Shown here: positions 22,699 through 35,899 of the stretch, piece by piece
Numbering within the stretch: position 1 is the first letter of the stretch
Layout of the letters: every line of letters starts with the position of its first letter
Assembly (NCBI GenBank): GCA_964019135.1
Contig: OZ025249.1
Coordinates: 10,342,039 to 10,406,038 of the forward strand
Source of the DNA: Arenicola marina
Lineage: Eukaryota > Annelida > Polychaeta > Arenicolidae
Direction: 5' to 3'
DNA length: 64,000 nucleotides
The notes under the pieces: generated by a model
The model's database searches: none
What the model saw: the letters and a program-made list of their open reading frames with translations, nothing else
What the model was told of the DNA's origin: nothing
Translations under genes and position numbers: made by a program

Positions 22699-25600
22699 TC
22701 GATCTCAATGAGACCCGACGACAGTCAATCTCAATGAGACCCGACGATAGTCGATCATAATGACACCCGAAGACAGCCGCGCTGAATGAGACCCGACGAT
22801 AGCCGATCTCAATAAGAAACGACGACAGTCGATCTCAATGAGACCAGTCGACAGTCCGTCTCAATGAGACTTGACGACAGTCGATCTCAATGACACCCGA
22901 CGACAGTCGATCTCAATGACACCCAACGACAGTCGATCTCAATGAAACCCAACGACAGTCGACCTCTATGACACCCGACGACAGCCGATCTCAATGACAC
23001 CCGACGACAGTCGATCTCAATGAGACCCGACGACAGTCGATCTCAATGACACCCGACGACAGTCGATCTCAATGAGACCCGACGATAGTCGATCATAATG
23101 ACACCCGAAGACAGCCGCGCTGAATGAGACCCGACGATAGTCGATCTCAATAAGAATCGACGACAGTCGATCTCAATGAGACCAGTCGACAGTCCGTCTC
23201 AATGAGACTTGACGACAGTCGATCTCAATGACACCCGACGACAGTCGATCTCAATGAGACCAGTTGACAGTCGATCTCAATGAGACCAGTTGACAGTCGA
23301 TCTCAATGAGACTCGACGACAGTCGATCTCAATGACACCCGACGACAGTCGATCTCAATGACACCCGACGACAGTCGATCTCTATGAGACCAGTCGACAG
23401 TCGATCTCAATGACACCCGACGACAGTCGATCTCTATGACACCCGACCACAATCGATCTCAATGACACCCGACGACAGTCGATCTCAATGAGACCCGACG
23501 ACAGTCGATCTCAATGACACCCGACGACAGTCGATCTCAATTGCACCCGACGACAGTCGATCTCAATGAGACCAGTCGATAGTCGATCTCAATGAGAAAA
23601 CCAGTCGACAGTCGATCTCAATGACACCCGACGACAGTCGGTCTCAATGAGACCAGTCGACAGTCGATCTCAATGGCACCCGACGACAGTCGATCTCAAT
23701 GAGACCAGTCGACAGTCGATCTTAATGAGAAAACCAATCGACAGTCCATCTCAATGACACCCGACGACAGTCCATCTCAATGGAACTCGACGACAGTCGA
23801 TCTCAATGAGACCAGTTGACAGTCGATCTCAATGAGAGCAGTCGACCGTCGATCTCAATGACACCCGACGACAGTCGATCTCAATGACACCCGACGACAC
23901 TCGATCTTAATGAGACCCGACGTGAGTCGATCTCAATGACACCCGGCGACAGTCGATCTCAATGACACCCGACGAGAGTCGATCTCAATGAGACCCGACG
24001 ATAGTCGATCTCAATGAGACCCGACGACAGTCGATCTCAATGACACTCGACGACAGTCGATCTCAATGAGACCAGTCGATCTCAATGACACCCGACGACA
24101 GTCGATCTCAATGAGACCAGTCGACAGTCGATCTAAATGAGACCAGCCAATCTGAATTAGACCAACCGATCTCAATGAGACCAGTCGATCTCAATGAGAC
24201 CAGTCGACAGTCGATCTCCATGAGAGCTGTCGACAGTCGATCTCAATGACACCCGACGACAGTCGATCTCAATGAGATCAGTTGACAGTCGATCTCAATG
24301 AGAATAGTTGACAGTTGATTTCAATGAGACCAGTTGACAGTCGATCTCAATGAGAATCGGTTCTCATCGATGGTCGATCTCAAAGAATCGATAGTCAAAG
24401 AATCGATAGTCGATCTCAATGAGAGCATTTGACAGTCGATCTCAATGAGACCAGTTGACAGTCGATCTTAATGAGACCAGTCGACAGTTGATCTGAATGA
24501 CACCCGACGACAGTCGATCTCAATGAAACCGGCCGATCTCAATGAGACCAGTTGACAGCCGATCTCAATGAGACCAGTCGACAGTCAATCTCAATGAGAG
24601 CAGTCGACAGTGGATCTCAATGAGAGCAGTCGACAGTCGATCTCAATGACACTCGACGACAGTCGATCTCAATGACACCCAACGACAGTCGATCTCAATG
24701 ACACCCGACGACAGTCGATCTCAATGAGACCCGACGAGAGTCGATCTCAATGAGACCAGTCGACAGTCGATCTCAATGACACCCGACGACAGTCGATCTC
24801 AATGACACCCGACGACAGTCGATCTCAATGAGACCTGTCGACAGTCGATCTCAATAAGACCAGTCGACAGTCGATCTCAATGAGACCAGTCGACAGTCGA
24901 TCTCAATGACACTTGGCGACACTCGATCTAAATGAGACCATCCGATCTCAATGAGACCAGTCGATCTCAATGAGAGCAGTTGACAGTTGATTTCAATGAG
25001 ACCAGTTGACAGTCCATCTCAATGAGAATCGGTTCTCATCGATGGTCGATCTCAAAGAATCGATAGTCAAAGAATCGATAGTTGATCTCAATGAGACCAG
25101 TTGACAGTCGATCTCAATGAGACCAGTTGACAATCGATCTCAATGACACCCGACGACAGTCGATCTCAATGAAACCAGCCGATCTCAATGAGACCAGTTG
25201 ACAGTCGATCTCAATGAGACCAGTCGATCTCAATGAGACCAGTCGATCTCAATGAGACCAGTCGATCTCAACGAGACCAGTCGATCTCAATGAGAGCAGT
25301 CGACAGTCGATCTCAATGAGAGCAGACGACAGTCGATCTCAATGAGAGCAGTCGACAGGCGATATCAATGAGAACAGTCGACAGTCGATCTCAATGACAC
25401 CCGACGACAGTCGATTTCAATGAGACCAGTCGACAGTCGATCTCAATGACACTTGGCGACACTCGATCTAAATGAGACCATCCGATCTCAATGAGACCAG
25501 TCGATCTCAATGAGAGCAGTTGACAGTTGATTTCAATGAGACCAGTTGACAGTCCATCTCAATGAGAATCGGTTCTCATCGATGGTCGATCTCAAAGAAT

Positions 25601-28600
25601 CGATAGTCAAAGAATCGATAGTTGATCTCAATGAGACCAGTTGACAGTCGATCTCAATGAGACCAGTTGACAATCGATCTCAATGACACCCGACGACAGT
25701 CGATCTCAATGAAACCAGCCGATCTCAATGAGACCAGTTGACAGTCGATCTCAATGAGACCAGTCGAGCTCAATGAGACCAGTCGATCTCAACGAGACCA
25801 GTCGATCTCAATGAGAGCAGTCGACAGTCGATCTCAATGAGACCAGTCGACAGTCGATCTCAATGAGAGCAGTCGACATTAGCTCTCAATGAGATCAGTC
25901 GTTCTCAATAAGAAGAGACCAGCTGACAGTCGATCTTAATGAAACGTGACGACAATCGAGCTGAATGGGACCCGACGATAGCCGATCTCAATAACAAACG
26001 ACGACAGTCGATCTCAATGAAAAACGACGACAGTCGATCTCAATGAGACCAGTCGATCTCAATAAGACCAGTCGATCTCAATGAGAGCAGTCGACAGTCG
26101 ATCCCAATGAGAGCAGTCGACAGTCGATCTCAATGAGAGCAGTTGACAGTCGATCTCAATGACACCCGACGACAGTCGATTTCAATGAGACCAGTTGATC
26201 TTAATGAGACTTGACGACAGTCGAGCTGAATGGGACCCGACAATAGCCGACCTCAATGACGCCCGACGACAGTTGATCTCAATGGCACCGGACGACAGTC
26301 GATCTCAATGAGACCAGTCGACAGTCGATGTCAATGAGAGCAGTCGACAGTCGATCTCAATGACACCCGACGACAGTCGATCTCAATGAGACCAGCCGAT
26401 CTCAACGAGACCAGTTGACAGTCGATCTCAATGAGAATAGTTGACTTGATTTCAATGAAACCAGTTGACAGTCGATCTCAATGAGAATCGGTTCTCATCG
26501 ATGGTCGATCTCAAAGAATTGATAGTCAAAGAATCGATAGTCGATCTCAATGAGAGCATTTGACAGTCGATCTTAATGAGACCAGTTGACAGTCGATCTT
26601 AATGAGACCAGTCGACAGTTGATCTGAATGACACCCGACGACAGTCGATCTCAATGAAACCAGCCGATCTCAATGAGACCAGTTGACAGTCGATTTCAAT
26701 GAGACCAGTCGGCAGTCAATCTCAATGAGAGCAGTCGACAGTCGATCTCAATGAGAGCAGTGGACAGTCGATCTCAATGAGAGCTGTCGACAGTCGATCT
26801 CAATGACACTCGACGACAGTCGATCACAATGACACCCAACGACAGTCGGTCTCAATGACACCCGACGACAGTCGATCTCAATGAGACCCGACGACAGTCG
26901 ATCTCAATGAGACCAGTCGACAGTTGATCTCAATGACACCCGACGACAGTCGATCTCAATGACACCCGACGACAGTCGATCTCAATGAGACCAGTCGACA
27001 GTCGATCTCAATGACACTTGACGACTCTCGATCTACATGAGACCATCCGATCTCAATGAGACCAGTCGATCTCAATGAGAGCAGTTGACAGTTGATTTCA
27101 ATGAGACCAGTTGACAGTCGATCTCAATGAGAATCGGTTCTCATCGATGGTCGATCTCAAAGAATCGATAGTCAAAGAATCGATAGTTGATTTCAATGAG
27201 AACAGTCGACAGTCGATCTCAATGACACCCGACGACAGCCGATTTCAATGAGACCAGTCGATCTCAATGAGAGCAGTCGACAGTCGATCTCAATGAGAGC
27301 AGTCGACAGTCGATCTCAATGAGAGCAGTCGACAGTCGATCTCAATGACACCCGATGACAGTCGATTTCAATGAGACCAGTTGATCTTAATGAGACTTGA
27401 CGACAGTCGAGCTGAATGGGACCCGACGATAGCCGACCTCAATGACACCCGACGACAGTCGATCTCAATGACACCCGACCAGAGTCGATCTCAATGCGAG
27501 CAGTCGACGGTCGATCTCAATGAGAGCAGTCGACAGTCGATCTCAATGAGAGCAGTCGACAGTCGATCTCAATGAGACCAGTCGACAGTCGATCTCAATG
27601 ACACCCGACGACATTCGATCTAAATGAGACCAGCCGATCTCAATGAGACCAGTGGATCTCAATGAGAGCAGTCGACAGTCGATCTCATTGAGAGCAGTCG
27701 ACAGTCGATCTCAATGAGACCAGTCGACAGTCGATCTCAATGACACCCGACGACACTCGATCTAAATGAGACCAGCCGATCTCAATGAGACCAGTGGATC
27801 TCAATGAGAGCAGTCGACAGTCGATCTCAGTGAGAGCAGTCGACAGTCGATCTCAATGAGACCAGTCGACAGTCGATCTCAATGAGAGCAGTCGACATTT
27901 GATCTCAATGAGATCAGTCGTTCTCAATATGAAGAGACCAGCTGACAGTCGATCTTAATGAAACGTGACGACAATCGACCTCAATGACACCCGACGACAG
28001 TCGATCTTAATGAAACGTGACGACAATCGAGCTGAATGGGACCCGACGATAGCCGATCACAATAACAAACGACGACAGTCGATCTCAATGACAAACGACG
28101 ACAGTCGATCTCAATGAATCCAGTTGACAGTTGATTTCAATGAGACCAGTTGACAGTCGATCTCAATGAGACCAGTTGACAGTCGATCTCAATGACACCC
28201 GACGACAGTCGATTTCAATGGGACCAGTTGATCTTATTGAGACTTGACGACAGTCGAGCTGAATGGGACCCGACGATAGCCGACCTCAATGACACCCGAC
28301 GACAGTCGATCTCAATGACACCCGACCAGAGTCGATCTCAATGAGAGCAGTCGACAGTCGATCTCAATGAGAGCAGTCGACAGTCGATCTCAATGAGAGC
28401 AGTCGACAGTCGATCTCAATGAGACCAGTCGACAGTCGATCTCAATGACACCCGACAACACTCGATCTAAATGAGACCAGCCGATCTCAATGAGACCAGT
28501 CGATCTCAAAGAATCGATAGTCAAAGAATCGATAGTCAAAGAATCGATAGTCGATCTCAATGAGACCAGTTGACAGTCAATCTCAATGAGACCAGTCGAC

Positions 28601-28898
28601 AGTTGATCTGAAGTACACCCGACGACAGTCGATCTCAATGAAACCAGCCGATCTCAATGAGACCAGTTGACAGTCGATCTCAATGACACCCGACGAGAGT
28701 CGATCCCACGAGACCCGACTACAGCTGTCACCGAATGACACCGAACTACTTTCGATCTTAATGACACCGAACTACTTTCGATCTTAATGACACCCGACGA
28801 CAGTCGATCTCAATGAGACCAGTCGACAGTCGATCTTAATGAGACAAGTCGACAGTCGTTTTCAATGAGACCAGTCGATCTCAATGAGACCAGTTGAC
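22696..28898. repeat. 26-bp satellite array, 6.2 kb
   Basis: Tandem units of the form gatctcaatgacacccgacgacagtc (26 bp; one unit) with variants ending agaccagtcgacagtc and shorter 19-bp units. Larger repeats are superimposed: 24901 onward and 25441 onward are identical for over 300 bp (540-bp offset). A hairpin-bearing insert (GAGAATCGGTTCTC) recurs near 24352, 25024, 25564, 26483 and 27129. Unit length is not a multiple of three, and the open frames inside are artefacts of the repeat. Confidence 0.95.
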
Positions 28899-29906
28899 GT
28901 CTTCACGCGGGTGATTAGAATAAGAATTTACCGGATGGGTCCTGGGACTGATAGAATTTTTGTTAAACCGTGAAAAGGGTATGGGCATAAGATGCCTTGA
29001 TTCTCCGGTCATTCATATCTTGACACATTTTAGGTCGAATAAAATTCATGTTGGCAATTATCAGGAAAACCGTAACCAATTCCCTCCGAATCCCCCGGCT
29101 TTCCGCTCTTTTCCCTCTACTTCTCGCCTCTGGATATTAACAACTGTCTGCAGTGGACACTTTAGTGCTGAGCTTTGTGCAGACACGCCCCAGATCAAAT
29201 CGGACGAAGTACTCTCTTGGGAAACGTATGTAAAGCTGTATAGCTACAGGATTGGTGGGTGTGTGCCACTCACCTGTGGCTGCTGCCATTGTCTTGGACG
29301 ACCAATCCGCTTGGGACCAAATGAACAGATTTGGGTTGTTCTGTATCCGGTTGTACACTTTCTACACTTGTATGATGTGTGTACATGTATGGAATTGACG
29401 CACACAGGTTTGTGCAGATTGTAAATGTCATTCGATTCTGGATTTTTCACTAACAGAGAGTTCAAATCTGGAAGTTTGGCGAGTGTATCCGTCCTGGCTG
29501 AACGCTGAACTGGGCAGATACATAACAATTACAAACACGTCTTCCTGGTTCAAAATACAAGATATACACTACCTTCTTCTTTCGCCATAGACGTCGACTC
29601 CCATTGAAACTGGTGTCAATACTTATCAATTCGCCCCGCATGGCTAGTTACTCAAGCGGATTGTCTGCTTGGTATTCCGAAAACGGAGAGAAGAGCAAAA
29701 ATACCAATCGCTTCAGCGGGTACTTAGCGCCGAGCACATGCACGGGGATCATGAATTAACAAAACTCAACCTTTCGAGCCTGCGAAGGTTTCGTAATTTA
29801 TGTTATGTGGTGCATTGGACAGCGTGCTGTAAGTACCTGGTGCTTGGGTGGTATTAAGTCCATGTTCGTCCCACCCAGTCTCAACACGATTATAATAGCT
29901 ATTCGA
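28899..29906. other. Unassigned region right of the satellite
   Basis: Frames are open on both strands over 28960-29528 (154 codons plus, 94 codons minus) but without recognisable domains or coherent splice signals. Possibly decayed repeat sequence. Confidence 0.4.
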
Positions 29907-29911
29907 GTAAG

Positions 29912-30161
29912 AGGGGTCTAGAAGGGGTAAATGGCGACGCCCGACACAGGCATATTCGAAAAATCGACATTCGACCATTGACCCCCAAATTCCAACACTA
30001 AGGATCTCAAAAAGCGAGTTTAACACATATTTTGGAAAAAAAGACACTTAACTTTTTTTAACTGACAAACAGCGACAAGAAACGTGGTGAAAACACGACA
30101 TTCGACAGTGGACATTTTGACAAATCGACACTGGACAGTAAACGCCCCCTTCTAGACCCCC
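29912..30161. mobile_element. 250-bp MITE with GGGGTCTAGAAGGGG termini
   Basis: Left end AGGGGTCTAGAAGGGG and right end CCCCTTCTAGACCCCC are inverted, flanked on both sides by the 6-bp direct repeat AGTAAG (29906-29911 and 30162-30167). The interior has repeated cgacattcgac motifs. No ORF. Confidence 0.75.
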
Positions 30162-30839
30162 AGTAAGGGTCTCGTGTTACACTGGATGGATAACCCTTCG
30201 CGCTGGTGTGATGTGGCCATGGGGAGGGACTATATATAAATATATATCCAGCTAGGCTGCTACCGCCCCACTTTGAAATGGCGCTTTGCCATAATTACTT
30301 TATTCAAGTGTGGGTGGGTGCTTGCTGTCGTCATGCCAATTCTCGAAAAACATAATTCTGGTCTTAATCTATTATTTTATCATTATTTTACCCTGGATCA
30401 TGGGCTGAGATGCATCCGGTCCCTGGCTAACATGCCATTGAATGTCGCTCGCCCCGCGATGTGACGGAAAACACATGGTAAAGAAAGCCTATAAAACAAG
30501 CGGTTCCCTAGTGAGCCATTTCGTAGTTAACAGATAACGTTGTTTCATCCTGTAATTGCGTCGAGCATTTGTTTAAAATCTTTTTATTATCACTAAAACT
30601 TCATAAGTCGAGCACATTAAACAGTATATCACATCACCAAAGCCGGAGCCGGCCCGGCTGGATTAAACTAATGATATATGTGTGGTATAATGAAAAGTAA
30701 TGCAATAAAAGCGGAGATGTGAAACTTAAATAAGATTGTCAAATCTACCCTTATTGGATTTACCCCGTATTCTAAAGCCCTTCCCAAAGAGGGGAGTTAA
30801 GAAAGATGTAACGCGAAACCCGCAACAAGACTACTGAAT

Positions 30840-31020
30840 AAGCTACAATTGCCTTTAAGAGGTCTTTCGGTAAAACTAAGAAACTACTATAGTTGCCTTT
30901 ATGAGGACTTGCGGTAAAACTGCCTAAGAGAGAACCTTTAAGAGACCTAGGACTGCCTTTATGAGGACTTGACGCTGGGAACTATGCTAAGAGATGACGG
31001 CATTAAGAGGTCTACTTTAC
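30840..31020. repeat. Imperfect tandem repeat in retroelement 3' region
   Basis: Three imperfect units around tgcctttatgaggacttgcggtaaaact at about 60-bp spacing. They lie downstream of the ORF2 fragment on the minus strand, so probably in its 3' UTR. Confidence 0.5.
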
Positions 31021-31461
31021 GCAGGTCTTCACGTGTAGATACAACACACACGGTTTTTCTCGCAGGAGCTTTTAGGTCCTGGGCTACTCAAGGTGGGGAT
31101 ACCCGAAATACATGGTAAACATGGCATACACAATGCACACATGATACCTGAAAAATAGAAGAAAGCTGAAAGAGAAAGAAATCGGGGGTATAGTTGATAG
31201 GTGTGGTATCTAGAGTTTTAGTTGTTCCAAATGAAAGAAGTCATCGACTTTACACAGGATTTAGTTTTGGGACTACGTAAACTTAAAGGACTCTCTTGAG
31301 GTAAAAAAATCCTTCTTTCTTCGTGAACCGCGTTTAGAAATAAAGTTTTAGTGGGCAGCTCTCTTCCCTCCGCAGCACTCTGCCTGCTGAGCCAGACAGA
31401 GTACTTCAGACTGAAGAGAACGAAGTTGACTGTCTCAACGAGGACAAGGGAGTTTACACTT

Positions 31462-31860
31462 CTAAACCCGAAGTTTGAAGCGGTTTAGAAGCTGCGTGAT
31501 ACCAGTCAGGCGTTTAAAGAGGGGGATGAAGGCGCGGAGAACGCTCCTCACAGCCCCACACTGGGGGCATGTGAAGGCGTGGACTAGGTTTCCGACCTCA
31601 TCGGGGCAAATTTTACAATTAGGGGAGTCTAAAATTTTACTCTGATGGTGATACTTCTCCTGGGGAGACACCTATGTACAAATTTACACTGGAAATCAGA
31701 GAGTTTACGACATAAGGTCTTATAAAAGATGGGTTTATACGCGTCTAACGGGTCAATATCAGTGTTGAAGACGATATTCCATTTATTTAGGGCGTTGGTG
31801 GTAGGTTGTGCTTTTAGGAGGGTATTATAGATAATCCCCGTGGTGAATCTATCGACCGGG
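31462..31860 (-). pseudogene. Non-LTR retrotransposon ORF2 C-terminus, frameshifted
   Basis: First frame (31860-31625): V-D-R-F-T-T-G-I-I-Y-N-T-L-L, then L-S-D-F-Q-C-K-F-V-H-R-C-L-P-R-R-S. After one frameshift the second frame (from 31671) gives L-D-S-P-N-C-K-I-C-P-D-E-V-G and L-V-H-A-F-T-C-P-Q-C. The F-Q-x-K-x-x-H-R-x-L-P followed by S-P-N-C-x-x-C and H..C is the zf-RVT-like end of CR1/RTE/Jockey-type ORF2. No RT or endonuclease domain is present. Inactive fragment. Confidence 0.7.
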
Positions 31861-31869
31861 ATTACCTGG

Positions 31870-34800
31870 GCTGTGTTACTTTCCAGAAAGGGTTTGGGGC
31901 GATCGGCCGGTCCGCTAACGTAAGAATCAGCGTTGAAATGATCACGTTGTTTGCATTATGACAGTTGTGAATGCATGTGTTTCTTGCATGCATTACATTA
32001 TGAATGCGCCAAATATGTGGCTGTAGTGATAATTGTTTCGTCGATTGGTACGCGGCACCGCGTGATGTATAAACCTCTTGGCGGCAATCGTTCACAATTC
32101 ATAGCAATGGACTTTCGGTCACGCGCACTATACTCGCCAGGCGGCGCACCAAGCGCAGGTGAAAACAAACGCACGTGGCCCAGCAATTTGCATGCGTTCC
32201 GCTCTGATTCTTCCCTTACCGGACGCCGTATATATATGTATAGCCTATACAAATAAGATCATACCGAAGCAGTGCAAGGTCTGGGGGTGCCCCAACCACA
32301 ATATGCAAGACGAAACAAAGTCTTTTTTTTAATTTGCTGTGGATCCGCAGAGACTCAAGCGATGGGTTATAACTCTAAAAAGACTAAATCAAGATGGTAC
32401 AACGTGGTGACCAGTGACGCCAACAAATGCACATGTTTGTAGTGATCAGGTACGTGAAAATTAAATTCGCAAAAAAACATTATTGCATACCCCGCCTTAT
32501 TTCCCTAGAAGAAAGAAGGAGGGGGGCTGGGGGGCATGGGCGCATATCTAGGGATTGTGGGGGGACCTCCTCTCCCCTTTTGAGAAGGAATGCTGTTTTT
32601 CCATGCAAAATTTAGGCCATCTGAGGTGTGGACTCCCCGCCCTTTTGTAGTGCCCCCCCCTCGGTCGCAAGTCTGTATTGGACTTCCCCCTGTCCCCTTT
32701 TTTTAATTCCTGTATTCACGCTGGGGGTGGGGGTAGGACTATCTCTTGGCTATCATTTCCAGCTTGAGCCACACATATTTACGCTGCAATGGGAGCAATA
32801 TAATTTTTGTTGGGCAATATGAGAGCATGCATTTGTCTTAAACTAAATATGGGAGCAAGATTAATGCACCCCCCCCCCCAGTCACAACACAGTCCAAACT
32901 AGTACAAAAGACACCAAAACACGAGATTTGTATGCAGATGTATAACCACGTGGCAACGTTGACGTCAGGCCATTTCTATGATACAGGGGACTAAATGGCC
33001 GGACGAGTCGGTGGATGTGCGGCCAGACGTTAACTGTCTATGTCCCGGGGTGACTAGCCTAATACGGCTATGCATATGTGGAAATTTGCGCTATACAAGA
33101 TAACGACCATAAGATCTCAGGATATGACATAGGATATGATGACTTAGGTTGAGGGGGGGGGGTGGGCGGGGGGCGTTGCCTTGTTGATACTGGTCCCTAG
33201 CCAACAAGCACATAAGACAGGTCAGGTTGTTACAACCTTCGCTGGGAGATTTTGTTAGTGAGGGATATGTCAATGACGTCAGTATAGGATGGCCGCTGCT
33301 TGGCGGGGTTTTTGTGTACAAATGTTGGTGCTCATGAAGAAAATAAGGCAATGTAGATGATAATGTAGATGTTACAGATAATGTGTGTATTGCAAGTCAC
33401 ACCGTCAGTTTGTGGTATAATATGGAGCTTGACTAAAACTGAAACCGAAACAACTAGGTGCCACTGGAGACATCATCTCATCCACAGAGATCCCACCCAC
33501 AACCCCCACCCTTTTTTGTTTTGCTATGTGACATACTGATGCGATCGACAAGGGCTCATGAAATCAATCACATCGAGTCGAACGAAAGCCGCCCACGGGC
33601 GTTCGGCTGACGCTACACTGACTGTCTGTCCCATACGGTATCTTGTAGCACCGTTGTATTGTTACCAAATGGCCCAATAGATGGAAGCACAATTCGTCAG
33701 TTGGCTACAAGGGGTGAGTTAGAATATGCGACCGGAGCAGGCGCAGATATTTAAAGCATGCGCACTCATACATTCCGCTCGTGAGCGGATCAATATAAAC
33801 CGAGCGTAAAGATCCGCTGTCCGCGTGAATGCTGCACTCGCTGGAATTTACAAATCATGAAGATCATTAAACAGTAATATAAAATGAGTTAAAGGCTACG
33901 TGTTGTGTTAGTTATTGTATTCTCGTTGTTAAAATAGTATTTACAGTTTGTTCAGTGCCGGTAGAAATACTACGCTATATAGGCCTATATTAGCGTATGG
34001 TGGGGTCTGGACGCCATGTTGGAAATCCTATATAGTGTATGTCGTCATGCCCACTATACTTCCTGGCGGTCAGGAACACGTGCCAAGTGCTGTTGCTAAT
34101 GATACAGTCCAGGGGGACCCTTGCCATAGATTCATTTCTTACTGGCCTCATATGACAGAGAAATTCCCCGACACAACTGCGCCATTATACCGCGTTTTTC
34201 ATCGCATTCTTTCATCAGCGTAGGACTCACGATGGTATGACAAGAAAGCAATGACATTTCTATTATATTGCGTTAATAAAGAACACACTACACATGCACC
34301 TACAGCGCCATAAGAGTTTGTAAATGAATGTTTCACCTTAACATCGAATCTACCTGCAGTGCAGAAAAGCTGCAGCCGTACAGCAATCGCACTGCTGGGT
34401 CGCCAGCAGTCTTCCATCAGGGTTCAATATTCCCACCGCCGGCGGCCGCACAGTTTTCCCGTGATCATCCACGACGGTCTTGGAGCTCTGAAAGCTAAGA
34501 TAACTAAATATATACAATACCGGATAAGTATGGTCCTAAAAGGGCGAATGAATAATTTGAAAAGTTAACAGTTCTGCACAATACAAGTATGGAATGCGAA
34601 GTCAAACCAATATTTTTCTGAAGTGTTTGAAGCAGAATTAAATATCTTCCGTTTGTTTAGCGAGCGTAGTTTTCTTTAAAAGGCATCAGGGCTGAATTCG
34701 TGACCTTCGGCATTCATGAGTTGGGCAATTCGACGCCACACGTCGGCTTCGCTGACATTTGGTGACTGGAACAGCGGCTGTGCGTCTCCACCAAAAATTA

Positions 34801-35690
34801 AGAAGCATTCAGCCATATCTTAAGCAACCAGGCAGTGCATTACGTGTTTGAATTGACTAGCACATTTTTACAAAAACACAAATTTTTAGCCTCACCTTCT
34901 CCTTTGCCAAGAACGACAAGAGGTGGGGACATGCAGAACTGCTCCTGCACGCCATGGCACATGTTACGTCAGCTTTATACCCGACGTACATCATTTAAGC
35001 ATTGCAATAATTCAATACACATGCCATCCCCAGTCCTAGATGACTTGGGGAAATTGGTACTTCCCTCATCACCTACAGGCTTGGGACTGACAATTGCCTG
35101 CACCTTAATTGTAGACGACTTGTTGGTAATTGTGAATAAGTGAGCTCAATCTAAGTGGTTAGGAAAGGTATTCCATTTATATTCAGTGTTAACATTGTCA
35201 TTATTGAAACCTGCGTACGAGTGCAAAAAGTACAGGCAATTGGCGGGTTACATGTGCTGTTACATGTTACATATAAAAGCTTTATGGTTAACAGCCCAAA
35301 GTAATGGAATCAATAAACTCAGGGCGTAGAGATGTGTTCCAGTTCAAAGGACAGCGACATTTCTACAAATATGTTCAATAGTTATTTCGTACCTAAAATC
35401 CAATATTTATACACATTGCATTACTTACCGATATGGTTTGGTCCTGTGGTACGACTGCAATCTTAAATAGCGAACAAACCCATGCAATAACGTAATTTTC
35501 AACGTTACCAATGACCATTGTTGCATTTGAGCATATGCATTAATCCAGACGACAACAGGGATATGCCTATTGCAATGAAATACATACACACTGTTTTAGC
35601 TAGATACAATTGGTATGCCGGTCAAATGCACATGCACCGAACCTGTGCTAGCAAACAAATGTCCCCAGTAACTCAGTAGAGGGAGGGGGT
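31870..35690. other. Intergenic stretch without recognised genes
   Basis: Contains G-rich and C-rich runs (32520, 32870, 33150) and short unconvincing ORFs. No coherent exon or repeat family was recognised. Confidence 0.4.
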
Positions 35691-35705
35691 AGGGGTTTAG
35701 CCTGG

Positions 35706-35878
35706 GGGTACCACACACACAATGTGGAACACAATGTGGGATACACATAACAGGGGGTATATACAACACAATGTGGGGTACACATAACAGGGGGTATATA
35801 AACACAACGTGGGGTACACATAACAGGGGGTATATACAACACAATGTGGGGTACACATAACATGGGGTATATACAACA
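35706..35878. repeat. 37-bp minisatellite
   Basis: About four and a half units of acacataacagggggtatat followed by acaacacaatgtggggt. Three minus-strand frames stay open only because of the repeat. Confidence 0.9.
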
Positions 35879-35899
35879 GGCCCATAAAGCTCTGGCTCG

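Noticed and set aside
22696-28898. Regular short repeats with a CRISPR-like look, and open frames inside
   Set aside because: Units are contiguous with no unique spacers, the genome is eukaryotic, and the frames exist only because the repeat lacks stops in stretches.
28960-29528. Protein-coding gene right of the satellite
   Set aside because: Open frames on both strands overlap, neither shows domain motifs or codon-level signs of constraint.
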